This document shows, one piece after another, positions 47,155-57,743 of a stretch of DNA of 64,000 nucleotides. The DNA lies in NCBI GenBank assembly GCA_965178125.1, contig OZ237754.1, forward strand, positions 868,001 to 932,000, in the 5' to 3' direction. Origin of the DNA: Bilabrum cf. latius (taxonomy: Eukaryota; Bigyra: Bicosoecida; Bigyra; Bicosoecida). The position numbers and the translations under genes are program-made. The notes under the pieces were generated by a model. That model was given only the letters and a program-made list of their open reading frames with translations, did no database searches and was not told where the DNA came from. How positions within the stretch are numbered: the stretch's first letter is position 1; each line of letters starts with the position of its first letter.

Positions 47155-48366
47155 TTACTTTTTCCACGTAAACGTCCATTTGTTTGTACGTGGATTCTTT
47201 TTCCATTCTACTTTGTGCTTCTTTTCAAATGCCTAAACCAGTTTGGGCACATCTTCGATCATGTTTTCATAGCTGTTCCACTCTGGAACCTTGTATCCAA
47301 CCCATCGAACCACAAATCCACGCTCCCCATTAACCACACTAGGGCGCACAATACTCGAAATAATATACTAATCTGGCAAAGTAATTGGATTTTCAACCTC
47401 ATCCACCTTCTGCAATTCCTCTGTAAAATATCTGGTTGGCAATCCTTCTACCTAATAGGACCACGGACTCCACGGCATACGCGGTTTTAACACCTATCTT
47501 ATAGTATACACATCCTTAGACCAGTTTTCACCCCTTTTCTCATTAGATCCCCATCGCAATCGAACCCTTACTTGATCGCCCACTTTGAACCGCTACTCAT
47601 TGGCACGTTCACCTGCATTTTTCTTTATTCTTTTTCTAACTGCATCCACTCCAGAACTCTGTTTGTTCTCCAGATACTCCCTCTCTAAATTATCTGGCGA
47701 TTGCTTGGTTGTATTTTGTGGCGTTTGATTGTATACCCTCAAATAGGCTGCCAAACTATTATCCCAGTTATTCACACCCGAATCCAAGCGATCCGCCTTA
47801 ATCATTCTCTTAATTGTTCCATTAAATCTCTCAACCAATCCATTGGTTTGCGGTTTACCCGCTGTACTCAAGATCTATTTAATTTTCTTGCTTTTTAAAA
47901 ATGCTTTAAATGCTCGATTTACGAACTCACTGCCATTATCACTCTACAACACACTGGGTGGTTGGGGCATCTACTCTAAGATTTGTTTCAAAGCATTCAA
48001 TACGGTTTGCTCTCGCTTATCGGGCATGGCAATTGCGTAAGCTTTCTTACTAAAACCATCGATGGCTGTTAGCAACCATTTCATGCCTCGTGGGGTTTCC
48101 GATGAACTCAAATCCACCAAATCTATTTGCAACTTTTTAAAAGGAGCACTAATTACCTAGCGTTTAATTGAACGAACTTTCTTGGTTGGTTTCATCATTT
48201 GCCATGTTTCTTGCTTTTGCAACCAATCTCTAACCACACGCCGTGGCAAATCAATGCCGTTCTGAATCGCAAACTTGTATAATTTTTCCTCACCTACAAA
48301 GGCTTTTGAACCATAATATAACTCTTTCAACTTCTATAATTCACGTTGCTGATGCTTTGTATCCAT
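47155..48366 (-). CDS. Polinton-type retroviral-like integrase with C-terminal chromodomain
   Basis: 403 residues, ATG at 48366 (preceded by in-frame TAA), stop TAA at 47155-47157, with about ten TAG read as Gln. The rve core holds D85 (QIDLVDLSS), D143 (SDNGSEFVN) and E179 (NGLVERFNGT), with 35 residues between the last two, the D,D35E spacing. The N-terminal region has VVRDWLQKQETWQM as in Polinton integrases. Residues about 334-385 (YIISSIVRPSVVNGERGF, VVRWVGYKVPEWNSYENM) are a chromodomain, which could direct insertion to marked chromatin. The enzyme would insert the viral genome into host DNA, here into TSP1-repeat gene B. It is convergent with the fusion gene and divergent from the next gene. 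Confidence 0.93.
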
Positions 48367-48415
48367 TTATAGATATAATAAACCACATAAAATATTCTTA
48401 TCTAATCTAGTATAT
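48367..48415. promoter_or_regulatory. 49-bp divergent promoter region
   Basis: This separates the integrase start (48366, minus) from the start at 48416 (plus). It contains TTATCTAATCTAGTATAT directly before the plus-strand ATG and TTATTATATCTATAA before the minus-strand ATG, so transcription must start within a few tens of bases of both starts. Confidence 0.5.
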
Positions 48416-49276
48416 ATGCTTAAGCGAAAGCAAATTTTACAATTACTGAAGATAGCCAAGAAACGCAACCCAAGGATCAAAAAATGTGTTAAGGGGTACG
48501 GAAAGTTTACCAAATCGCAATTACAAGCCGTTCTTGAGGCTCCTATGGTATTAGAAACTCTTGAACCTGAAGTTACCAGAATGGGTGGCTCACTGTTTGG
48601 CAAGTTTCGCCAAGGTTTTAACCAAGTTGTTGATAAGGCTAAGAACTTCTTTGGAGTTGATACTAAGAACTTTAATAAAACTAGTTAGCGAACACTAAAA
48701 GAATACGGTAACCGAGTTATTACCCAGATGAAAGTAGCACGAACACCCTTAAGTTCAAGTTTAAATCGATTGCTAAACGTTCTTTCACTAGGGGCAACTA
48801 AGCGAGCCAAACAAAGCTTATAGTACCATTCATTCTACCATCTTGCAATAGCAGTAAAATTACAAGGCGTTGCTACCCCCCTTGTGGTTGAGAAAAACGA
48901 GGCTGTTAACGTTGATAAAACATTCCCCGTAAATAATCTTACTCAATTCCTAAACGTTGATCTAAATGGCAAACAAATCACTTTGAATCAACTGGTACAA
49001 CAAACACTCAAATCCGTGGGCAATAATCGATTTTTCTTGTATCGTGCTTTCAATGATCGCTCAGATGCAGGTAATTGTTAGCGATTTGTTACTGATGTAC
49101 TTCGATCCAATGGTTTATTAACCAGCCAATTGGATCAATTCATCAATTAGAATGTTGAACAGGCAGCATCTACCATACCGCAGTTGTTCAAAAGGGTGGC
49201 GAATGTTGCAACCGATGTTGGTGCATTCGCTAATCGAGTAGTTGGTAGAGGTAAGAAGAAAAAGAAATAGCATTAA
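48416..49276 (+). CDS. Conserved-looking virion or maturation protein with an NCQ.F motif
   Basis: 286 residues from ATG at 48416 to TAA at 49274-49276, with TAG at several sites (e.g. 48686, 48821, 49079). The basic N-terminus contains GYGKFTKSQLQAVLEAP. The middle contains NNRFFLYRAFNDRSDAGNC followed, through a TAG, by QRFVTDVLRSNGLL. The Asn-Cys-Gln...Phe context recalls the catalytic Cys segment of permuted NlpC/P60-like or papain-like viral proteins, but no His partner can be fixed. The C-terminus is Lys-rich. It overlaps the next minus-strand gene by four bases, tail to tail. Function is not established. Confidence 0.75.
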
Positions 49277-49524
49277 GGCATGCTTGCTGCCAACAGTTCA
49301 CATATACTCTGCTTGTTCAGTGAATCCCAAGTCATAGTAACCACTACCTTGTAAGCGGGTTCATCACCACCTGCACCTGAATGCGGCACTTGCTCAATCT
49401 TAACATCAGTACGATAGTTTGATGTGGGATCGGATTCTGGTTCAGGTTCAGGTTGAGAATTACAAATAATCTCTATTTTTGGTTGAGTTGGAGTTGGTTT
49501 AGTTGGGCTAGATTTTTCAGACAT
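49273..49524 (-). CDS. Small acidic Pro-Glu-rich virus protein
   Basis: 83 residues, ATG at 49524 preceded by AGTTATAG, TAA stop. The N-terminal half is Thr-Pro and Pro-Glu rich (KPTPTQPK, QPEPEPESDPT); the C-terminal half looks globular (YKVVVTMTWDSLNKQSICEL). The Pro-Glu spacer resembles those in the genes at 43318 and 57064. Function is unknown. Confidence 0.7.
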   Translation of the reverse strand: MSEKSSPTKPTPTQPKIEIICNSQPEPEPESDPTSNYRTDVKIEQVPHSGAGGDEPAYKVVVTMTWDSLNKQSICELLAASMP

Positions 49525-49589
49525 CTATAACTATCTGGAGGATTTTTTTAAGTTAACTTTGTTTCGTTATTACCACCAAATAAAGTTAA

Positions 49590-50894
49590 TTAGTATCCAC
49601 GCAAACGCCTAATACGATCCTATTGAAACTACCTTTCTTGGGCTTCTTTGCCTTGTAACCCGGCACGGCGTTCAGATTTATTGATTCTCCGATGTGATTT
49701 TGGTGCAATTGCTTTCAATCCTTTATCACCGATTACCTTGCGCAATGGAGCTCCAACCAATCCATCAAACAAAAATCGCCCAGCATCCTCAATGATTCCT
49801 TTGCCTTTCATATTCGATTGTTTCACAGCCTTAAATGCCTGTTTCATTGCTTCTCCACGGCTCAATTTAGGATTCTAGCGCCTCATCTATCCAGCTAAAC
49901 GCAATGCCTAGGATTGTAATGTACGATTCCATTTACCCGATTTCGGTGCACCCATACCCTATGTACCCTCCGCTGAACCTAAGTTACCCATTGTGTTTGC
50001 GGTTAACCTATCTGGTTCTGTGGTTTGCCTACTTGATCTGCGTCGTGCAGGAGCTGGTGCAGGAGCAGGAGCAGGAGCTGGTGCAGGTGCAGGAGCAGGA
50101 GCAGGTGCAGGAGCTGGTGTAGGATCATTATCGGAATCACCGCCAGGTCCTGGTCCGCCAGGAGCAACATCAGCAGCCCGAGCACGAGGAGCACGAGCAG
50201 GAGATCCTGCAAAACCTTGTTCCATCTATTCTGCGAGATCAGCTGCTGGTACCAACTATGGCACTGGTATTCGTGCTCCTCGTCTTCGTGCCCGTGCCCG
50301 TGCAGGTGCAGGTGCCGGTTCAGGTACTGAATCAATAATCCAAGGTTCGATATCTACTCTTCGTGGACGCTCTCCCACAGGATTTGAACCCTCTTCTGGT
50401 ATTTCTCTCATTGGATCACGATCCACACGATTGGGATTACGCTTGATTGCATACTACAATGCATCTCGAACTCCATTTTCAATTAGTAACCTTCGTATTG
50501 CCTAATTGCTTCCTCTATTAACATTTAAACGCTTAAACTAGGCTTCTATCTCTTTAAGGCTCTTGGGCAAAATAATATCACCACTATACAAACTCACTTC
50601 TAAGGCATCTATTACTCTCTGCCTACTAGTTGCCGTTCTTGCCCTCTATAACTAGCCCAATAATGCTTTAACCCGCCCAGTTGCCTAATCATTTCTGGTA
50701 CGTTCAAGTTCACTCACCACACCTGCCTTTCTCAATCTCTCTTGATCTTGTTGCTCTTTACGTGCTCGGTTTTCCTGCCTCACACGGCGGTTGTTTTCCT
50801 CCATGTTTTCTCTTCTTTGTTCTGCTAAACCGGAGTATCTCTCAATTGTTAGCTCTTTAAGAATCTTTCGCAACTTTTCATCGCTTTTTGCCAT
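49590..50894 (-). CDS. Virus protein with N-terminal coiled coil and Pro-Ala run; structural candidate
   Basis: 434 residues, ATG at 50894 (an in-frame ATG at 50906 would add four residues), TAA at 49590-49592, and fifteen TAG codons read as Gln, the highest density here. Residues 1-70 are a charged helix (EENNRRVRQENRARKEQQ). Then come a helical region (LPKSLKEIEAQFKRL, NQAIRRLLIENGVRD), an Arg-rich part (PAPARARARRGARIP), a long Pro-Ala run near 50050-50115, and a basic C-terminal domain (KGKGIIEDAGRFLFDGLVG). The place between the integrase cluster and the ATPase, and the basic Arg/Pro content, suggest a virion core or DNA-condensing protein. No family is recognised. Confidence 0.8.
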
Positions 50895-50932
50895 ATATAA
50901 TAACATTGAAAATATTTTATATACCTATAGTA
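50895..50932. promoter_or_regulatory. 38-bp divergent promoter region
   Basis: This lies between the minus-strand start at 50894 and the ATPase start at 50933. It is nearly all A/T, with TATATAATAA on one side and TTTTATATACCTATAGTA just before the ATPase ATG. Confidence 0.5.
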
Positions 50933-51955
50933 ATGATTTCCACTCGACATACAAAAGATGGTGTTCCTGTTGCACTTGATATGAATCGCAATGATCCAGA
51001 TGTTATATACTACAACCGCAAACCACCTGAAAATGATTCTGATTCTGATGATGATTCTGGTGATGAATCCGATATCAGTGAATCTGATCTAAGGTTGAGA
51101 TACGGTGTTCGTGCCACCAGATACCAGCGACAACTACCAGAACTAAAGAAAAAGTTTAAATAGGAAATGCGGGAAGGAAAGATCCTACATGGAAAATATA
51201 AAAGTAAAAAAGGAACGATTATTCCGTATCCCGATCGAGATGCACGCGATTGCCGAACTGCGTACCATATAATGGGTAAAGCAGGTTCAGGTAAAACTAC
51301 CTGGGTGCTAGAACAAGCCAAAATTATTAGGAAACTATTTAATAAAAAGGTGTATGTGATCAACGGCAAGGATGATGAAAAGCGATTCAAAGAAGCCAAG
51401 TTTCATACCCTCGATATCGATGATCTTATCATTGGCGATAGTTCCGAACGAAAATATCAAGAGGCTAAACTGCGCTACAAAATGCTGGATAAGAGCGAAC
51501 TAGATCCTGAGGAGGTTATTGAAATGAAACTTGCGGTTGAATCCTTGAAGCCAAAGAAAAAGATCAACTATTCGGTAACCGAAGGATTTTTGAAGCTGAT
51601 CAAGAATTCTGTATGGATATTTGATGATGTGGAAGGCGGTGAACTGCAAAACAAAGCCCTGTTCTTGATCAATTATATTCTTACCAAGGGTAGAAGTACC
51701 GAAACCGATATCTTTGTAATTACACACTTACCATCTTGGGGTTAGAATACCCGCACTCTACACAATGAAATTAACATCTATGTAATTTTCTAGCGCAACA
51801 AACCTCGTTAGAATTAGTTTCTAATGGAAAACTATCTGAAATTTAAAGCTAAGGAGATAAAAAAGGTGAAAAGCCTGTTAAGCCGAAACGATTGGGTAGC
51901 CATAAACCAGCAACGCAATTGCTTGATATCACCTCATCAAGTTTGTTTGATATGA
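50933..51955 (+). CDS. DNA packaging ATPase (FtsK/HerA, A32-like)
   Basis: 340 residues, ATG at 50933, TGA at 51953-51955, TAG read as Gln at 51161 and at about five places after 51740. An acidic N-terminus (NDSDSDDDSGDESD) precedes the ATPase core. The Walker A motif is GKAGSGKTT near residue 115, Walker B is VWIFDDVEG near 227, and TDIFVITHLPSWG is a sensor-like strand. This is the terminase-like motor of the PLV/Polinton/NCLDV lineage, which drives the genome into the capsid. It starts the run ATPase, protease, minor and major capsid, all on the plus strand with 26-31 bp gaps. Confidence 0.92.
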
Positions 51956-51981
51956 TTTTCTAGCATACTACTATAATCATA

Positions 51982-52524
51982 ATGGATCAGTTACTTGATA
52001 AAATTAAATCGGGGCTCAGCCCACAACAGTTGCAACACTTGAAAGCCAATGTGCCTGTTTTTACCAACGATCAAATTGAATAGCACGGATTACCCACTGG
52101 CAAGGATCAGGATTTCGTTTTGTTTTTCCCTTTGATACGGCAAGGCAAAAACGAATCTGGGCATTACTGTGCCGTTATTCAAAGCCTCGATCCCAATCGT
52201 ATCCACTATTATGATCCATACGGATTTTTACCCCATGCAATCACTAAAACCAGCCCACAGCGAGAAGCCCTTGGCTACCTAGATCGATAGAAAGGCATCT
52301 TAGGCAAACTAATAAATGATCATCGAACCATAGATTATTCACCATTCCCTCACCAAATCGATGATCCACAAATCTCAACCTGTGGTAGGCACTGCTTGCT
52401 ACGATTAAGTAATCGGCATTTAAATCATGAACAGTACAATAAGCGATTATTACAAAAGTGTAAGCAACACAAAGTTAAGCCCGATGTGTTTGTTACCTTG
52501 TTTGAACAATTCAGACCCATGTGA
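51982..52524 (+). CDS. Adenain-like (Ulp1-type) maturation cysteine protease
   Basis: 180 residues, ATG at 51982, TGA at 52522-52524, TAG at 52081 and 52288. Catalytic-looking residues are His61 in SGHYCAVI, an Asp near 77 in YYDPYGF, and Cys134 in ISTCGRHC with a Gln four residues before. This order (His, Asp, Gln, Cys) is that of adenovirus-type proteases in Polintons, PLVs and virophages, which cut capsid precursors. It lies 26 bp after the ATPase and 28 bp before the minor capsid gene, and was hidden from standard-code reading by its two TAG codons. Confidence 0.92.
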
Positions 52525-52552
52525 TTTATTTCTCATTTAAACTATATCTCAA

Positions 52553-53461
52553 ATGAGCAATAAAACCTACCAGTATGTAAATCTACGCTACTTCAACCCA
52601 GAAACTACCACTGCCACTCGAACTTTGTTAGAGGAACAGCGTTCTGGCAACATTTTAGATGATAAAATGTATAAACTCAGTGTGGATCGATGGAATATCG
52701 AACAAGCTGTATTTCCAGTATTTGAACCTAATCCTAAGCTAACTTATACTGTTAACATTCGTGATCAGGCTTCAAGCACTGTGAGTTCAGCCAATGTTAA
52801 CTTTGGCAGCAACAAGTTTGTTTACAATATGGCAGAAGTGGTGGCGGCTATAAACATTGCTATAGCGACCGCTTGTGCTGCTCACTCATCTCCAGTTTCA
52901 CCCGCGGATTTTCCTGAGTTAACTTACGATGGCATTCTATTTTTTATCGAAAGCACCAGCAACTTTCGGGATTTAACCACAGGATACGATTTGGGATTCA
53001 ATGAGCACTTGTTTGCCATGTTCCATACCTTTCCCAGAATTCCTTAGGATACATTGGAGAATCCCTATTTTTTCTTGGATGTTGATGTAGTGCAACAGCC
53101 TGAATCCACTCTTGAGGCAATAGTTCCTGTGAAACGAATTGAAATTGAGGGTACGTTACCCATGATCAGCGAGTTGTTGCCAAATTCAGTTGAATCAGCC
53201 GAAGGCTAGTTTTCTACTCGGGTCGAAAACATTATTACCGATTTCAATTTCTTTCCAAGTAACGGCAGCCACCTTCAATCAATTACTTATAGTGCTGGTG
53301 GCAACCACCGATGGGCAACAGTAACTGGAAACCAGTTCAACAACATTCAACTCAGGTTTTACTGGTTGGATAGTAAAGGTGTTAAGTACGATGTGAAGCC
53401 TCGTGCCCGAACCTCTGTTTCGGCAAAATTAGCATTTGTGGAGGTGAGTGAGCTAAATTAA
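52553..53461 (+). CDS. Minor capsid (penton) protein candidate
   Basis: 302 residues, ATG at 52553, TAA at 53459-53461, two TAG (about 53045 and 53207). It lies directly before the major capsid gene, the usual place of the single-jelly-roll penton protein, and has its usual length (about 300). The sequence is beta-rich, with LYKLSVDRWNI-like and YTVNIRDQASS stretches and PSNGSHLQSITYSAGG. The assignment rests on position, size and composition rather than on a diagnostic motif. Confidence 0.78.
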
Positions 53462-53492
53462 GAAATAATTATTTTATCAGTTTAAATCATAA

Positions 53493-55220
53493 ATGTCTCA
53501 AACCTTAAGACAAAGTTTACCAGTAAGTGTGGCAGTTGATCCAAAGTACAACTTCCTCGATCCTTCCAGAGTAAAACAACAGGTAGAAGCAGGTAACACC
53601 AAGATTGGTTACAACCGCTTAACCTTTACTGATCCTGTTGCAAATGGTGCAACCTTGAATATGACTATAAATCCAGTAAAAGGTAATTTCAATCAACCTA
53701 CTTTAAGATACATTCAACGAGTTCGAGTGGCTAAGGCAAATGCTGCTGCCCTTGCTCTAGCAGATTTAAAGAGCAGAGTTGGTGTTAAACCTTTCCCCTT
53801 GGCTAGAATGTTTGATCGTACCATTGTGGATCACAATGGTTCTACTTGGGTGAGTGAGAGTTACTAGGAAAGCAAAGAGTTTGCTCATAACCACGATCCA
53901 GAGATTGGTTACCGAATGAGCCCTGCTCCTGTTCCTGATAAAAACACTGCATATAGCCGTGATTATCTCAGTGATCCACTCCGCGTTTCATTAGATACAA
54001 TTGATTAGAACGAATCCCGTGGTTTCGGCAACCGTTACTCTGTATACTATGTTGGTCCAGCTGCTGGCAACTCACACGAATTCCTCATTATTCTGGAGGA
54101 GCGCCTATGGAACAAGTTTTTCCCTTTCAAGGATGCCTATCCTAATCCTTACAAGAACCTGCAACCGTTCGATCTCAAACTTGAGATTGGTTCTAATGGA
54201 TTATAGCGCATATGGTCTGCCTCAACTGTCGGCGGACAGGATTTAGCATTTACCCAAGTTGGTAACCCATCCCTGTTTCTGGATTTCACTATCGATACAC
54301 CTGCGCTTGAAGTTCCTCAACCAAACAGAATTGTGCTAAACTCAGTACATCGCCAAAAGCGTTAGGAACGCCCTAACCAGGCTATTCCAGCCGCTGCAAA
54401 CGGTGTGCCAGGCAGCATTGAGCACCAGATGTAGTCTTATGATTTCGCATACACACCAGAAATGTTGCTGTGTTACGTGGAACGCGATCCTGTGGCTGGA
54501 AGCAACTAGCCTGATTAGTTTTTACCCATTTCTGCCATCAACCTAACCATCAATGGTGAACAAGATATTGGCAGGTTGATTTCCCAGTATGAACTCTGGC
54601 AAATGAGCACCAAAAACGGATATAACGGCAGATTCGGGCATTTCGCTGGTTTAATCTAGGATTTCTCAGTTGGTGCCAACCGAATTTACGGCAACGGTTG
54701 CATGTTGGCAATAAAACCATCCCAATTGCCTCTGCCTCAGGAAACCCAAGGTGGTGTGAATGCTAGATTCTCTATCTAGGCTACTGTTACTATCCAGAAC
54801 CCCACTGGTGCTGCAGTGGCAGCTGGTAGTTACCGCTTATGGATGATTCTAGCCAACTCCGAAGCCAATTACCTCAAAGACGGTTTGATGGAGAGCCGTG
54901 TGTTACTTGCCGATCCAGTTAAGAGCCTAACCGCTACTAATGTTACTTACAAAGATGATGGAGTATCTGCCTCAATCGTGGGTGGAAGGCGTGGTTTCTT
55001 CGGTCGACTGTGGAACGGAATCAAGAAAGCAGCCCCAGTGCTTAAAGAGGTTTCTAAAGTTGCCCGTAACCTACCTATTGTAAAGAATTATGTTGGTGAT
55101 AATACCGCTGTGGGTAAAGTTGCCAAAGCAGTGGGTGCTGGAAAAAGGGGTAAAGGCGTAAATCGGGTGGCTGGTAAGAGCGTTTCTACTCAAGCACTTT
55201 TAAGCAAACTTGGAATGTAA
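53493..55220 (+). CDS. Major capsid protein (double jelly roll)
   Basis: 575 residues, ATG at 53493, TAA at 55218-55220, crossed by nine TAG codons. The size, the position after the minor capsid gene and blocks such as LIILEERLWNKFFPF, SINGEQ-like INLTINGEQDIG, and RLISQYELWQMSTKNGY fit the double-jelly-roll capsid proteins of PLVs. The C-terminal 90 residues after RLWMILANSE form a basic extension (GGRRGFFGRLWNGIKKAAPV, then GAGKRGKGVNRVAGK) that could be a separate amphipathic or DNA-binding element, cleaved by the adjacent protease or inward-facing. The strongest single display of the TAG code: with standard decoding the gene yields only a 124-codon stub. Confidence 0.88.
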
Positions 55221-55243
55221 ATAAATCTAAGATCTAATAGTAT

Positions 55244-56137
55244 ATGAACAACAAATCTTATTAGAACTTAAGTGCACTTAAGTACCTGGGGCAACCAATT
55301 AATATCACTGGTTACAATTTTGCACGACCCGTACTTAAACTGTTTAACGATATCAAATTTCCCGATCGAACCTTGAGATTAGCAGGAACTGCTCGGTTCA
55401 AGGTTCTTTCGTTGTTTGCCTCTGATATTGATTTATTTCAACTGCTTAACAAAAAGGATATCCCGCACTTTGCCACACACATTTCCAACTTGGCAAAAAA
55501 AATGGCACCATCCAAACAAGCCAACCATGCCACCTTTGTTGAATTTAAATCAGGTGGAAGGCATTACACCAGAAAAGAAATGGCAAACCTCTCAACTAAC
55601 CAGAAACTAAAGCAGGAAATCGAGCACAACATCCATCATGATCCGTTCAACAAGGTAGATTTGATTTTTTATGATGGCAAAACTTACGAGGAAATCACCA
55701 TCGTGTACCAATTTGAGGAACTTGCCGATGTAGCAACCATTCTACAAAGCCTTGTTAAGGATGCCAACAAGTATATTAGTTCAGGCAATTTATACAAAGC
55801 CACCAAACGATTGCACAACATCTCCCGTTTGCAAGGCAAACAACCCAACTCACCCGGTCTCAAATCTCTGGAACAGATTATTACCAATCCTATTCTTTCC
55901 ACTCTCAACCTTGCTAAGAGCTAGTTGGAGGCTTACTTGCGAGTACCTACTGGATTTCGCCACAGCACTGCACTCGAATACCTTAAGCAAAGAGTGGGTA
56001 AGGTGATGAAACCCAGATCACTGCGGACACTTGCCAAGCATTTCAAGAATAACACCAACAAATCAATTAAACTAGCCATTACTTAGCTTAAGCGATATTT
56101 GAATCAACTAAGCAGATCCATGATTTAGCAAAAATAA
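55244..56137 (+). CDS. Virus protein of unknown function in the capsid operon
   Basis: 297 residues, ATG at 55244 after CTAATAGTAT, TAA at 56135-56137, with TAG at the seventh codon and at three places near the end. The early TAG means that standard decoding misses the true start. The protein is basic and mixed alpha/beta (NFARPVLKLFNDIKFPDR, VEFKSGGRHYTRKEMANL, KVDLIFYDGKTYEEITIVYQ). It follows the major capsid gene by 23 bp, so a virion or assembly role is plausible. No family is recognised. Confidence 0.8.
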
Positions 56138-56141
56138 AATC

Positions 56142-56435
56142 ATGCGAAATACTATAATGCTAAGTAACTGGAGCAAATTTATGAAACAACTGTGGTCCAA
56201 AGTTAAGGGCTAGATGAAGTATATCGATGCCGTAAGAATGGCTAAAGAACAAGGATTGTATGATGCTTGGCTATCTAAGCATGGATTATCACGTGCCCCC
56301 AAGAAACGCACTTACAAACGCAAACGCAAGGGTGGGCAAATGGTTTAGGATTAGATGGGCATGGGGTTAGTTGAAGATTAGATGGGTATGGGCTTAGTTG
56401 AAGGCGGTGCTAGCACTCTTAATGATCTATTCTGA
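56142..56435 (+). CDS. Small basic virus protein
   Basis: 97 residues, ATG at 56142 (second Met at 56157), TGA at 56433-56435, four TAG codons. A helical N-terminus (WSKFMKQLWSKVKG) is followed by a highly basic segment (KKRTYKRKRKGG) and two copies of QMGMGLVE. Size and charge recall small core or DNA-condensing virion proteins. Its end overlaps the convergent GIY-YIG gene by 42 bp. Confidence 0.65.
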
Positions 56436-57017
56436 TTCATTACAATTCTTCCCAAGCCATTGTTTGTGTTTTTGGCTTTTCCTGTGCCTTGATAAACAAT
56501 AACGAGAAATAACTGATCCGCATTCACACGTAACTTTTTCCTTTCTTTTATTCATAATCTTGGATTTATTCATTTCACGGTATTTCTTACCGTATTCCTA
56601 TCTCTCATCTCGGTTTTTAAAGTAGTATTGTTGACTATATTTCAACCTTTTTGTTCTGTTCTATTCGCGATAAGCCTGTTGGTACTCACCGCAATCATCC
56701 GTTGGAATTCCTGTTGGAATATAAATATTCAAACAGGGGTAGTTTTGAATGTAAAAGCGTTCCTTTGATTGAAGTTCATGTTTCGATTCACATGGAAAAT
56801 GCTCAACAATTTGAATTTTTACCTTACTTTGATCACGTTCAAACAGATTAAATGAGGAACACTTGTTACGTTTTCTCTATAGATAGTGTTTGAAGTGGGC
56901 TCTATGGCTACGTAATCGTTGTTCTAAGCTCGTGGTGGTGCTTCCATAATATGGCAACAGTACTGGGCTCTCCGTAGAGTAGAGCATATAAATCTTTCCT
57001 TTTCTGTAATTAGGCAT
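56394..57017 (-). CDS. GIY-YIG endonuclease with zinc-finger-like tail
   Basis: 207 residues, ATG at 57017, TAA at 56394-56396, with TAG read as Gln at four sites. Residues about 7-45 are a GIY-YIG domain: GKIYMLYS, then YYGSTTTSLEQRLRSHR, with the usual Arg and Glu downstream (ESKHELQSKERFYIQNY). The C-terminus has CECGSVISRYCLSRHRKSQK, a CxC...H...H pattern seen in similar viral nucleases. A role in DNA repair, recombination or homing is possible. The TAG codons leave no frame above about 60 codons in standard decoding, so it is easily missed. Confidence 0.85.
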
Positions 57018-57063
57018 TTACTGTTATTGTTGATTTTCAATTTTTTTATTACCGATAAGATAT

Positions 57064-57711
57064 ATGTCTTGCGATAAACAAGAATTGTATGAATAGTTTA
57101 AGAAAATCGGGCAGCAAAAGTTTAGTGCTCCCCACCAACAGCAAATCTATCTACAATATATACGCTCAGTATTGTTTCCTGCTGGTGATCCTGAACCTGA
57201 TTCGGAATCTGATAGCGATACTGATAGTGATAGTGATAGCGAGAGTGATTCCAATTTGATTATCGAATCAAAACCTGCTACTCCTCCGGCAGTACCCGCT
57301 TCACCACAACCCAAACCTAAACCTGAGCCAAAATCAAAACCCGAACCCGAACCCGAACCCGAACCTGAGATTGATCCCGAACCTGTGAAAGTTGATCCTG
57401 CTGTTGATCTCAGCCCACCTAAACTGGAACGCCAAAAAAGGGTTGTTATTGTGCCCGGTTTTGGTGATCCTGATCCTGAACCCGAACCAGTGGTTCAAAA
57501 GAGTGATCGTGAGGATTTCAGATTCATGGTTCGAGATGGATCTGAAAAAGTGTATTTCGGCACTCCCACCATTCTAACCCTAAAAGAAGCAATTGATGGC
57601 AAGGTTTGTAGCCAACGCAAAGCGGTTTCTAGGGTTAATCGATATTTAGCCTAGTTCAACTAGGCAACACCAAGAGGCAAATGGGAGCACCAATACTATC
57701 TCAATCAATAA
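57064..57711 (+). CDS. Virus protein with Ser-Asp and Pro-Glu repeats
   Basis: 215 residues, ATG at 57064 after GATATAT, TAA at 57709-57711, TAG at codon 11 and twice near the end. An N-terminal helix (QQKFSAPHQQQIYLQYIR) is followed by an acidic Ser-Asp run, a Pro-Lys/Glu run (KPEPKSKPEPEPEPEPE), and a small globular C-terminus with EKVYFGTPTILTLKEAIDGK. The C-terminal block may be a short nucleic-acid or protein-binding domain. Function is unknown; the linker type is shared with several other genes here. Confidence 0.75.
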
Positions 57712-57743
57712 AATAATTATCCATACTTAAGTTATAACAAAGT

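Noticed and set aside
49993-50505. Plus-strand Gly-Ala-rich frame
   Set aside because: Antisense shadow of the Pro-Ala run in the gene 49590-50894.
56651-56851. Plus-strand 66-codon frame
   Set aside because: Opposite strand of the GIY-YIG gene, which has a clear domain.
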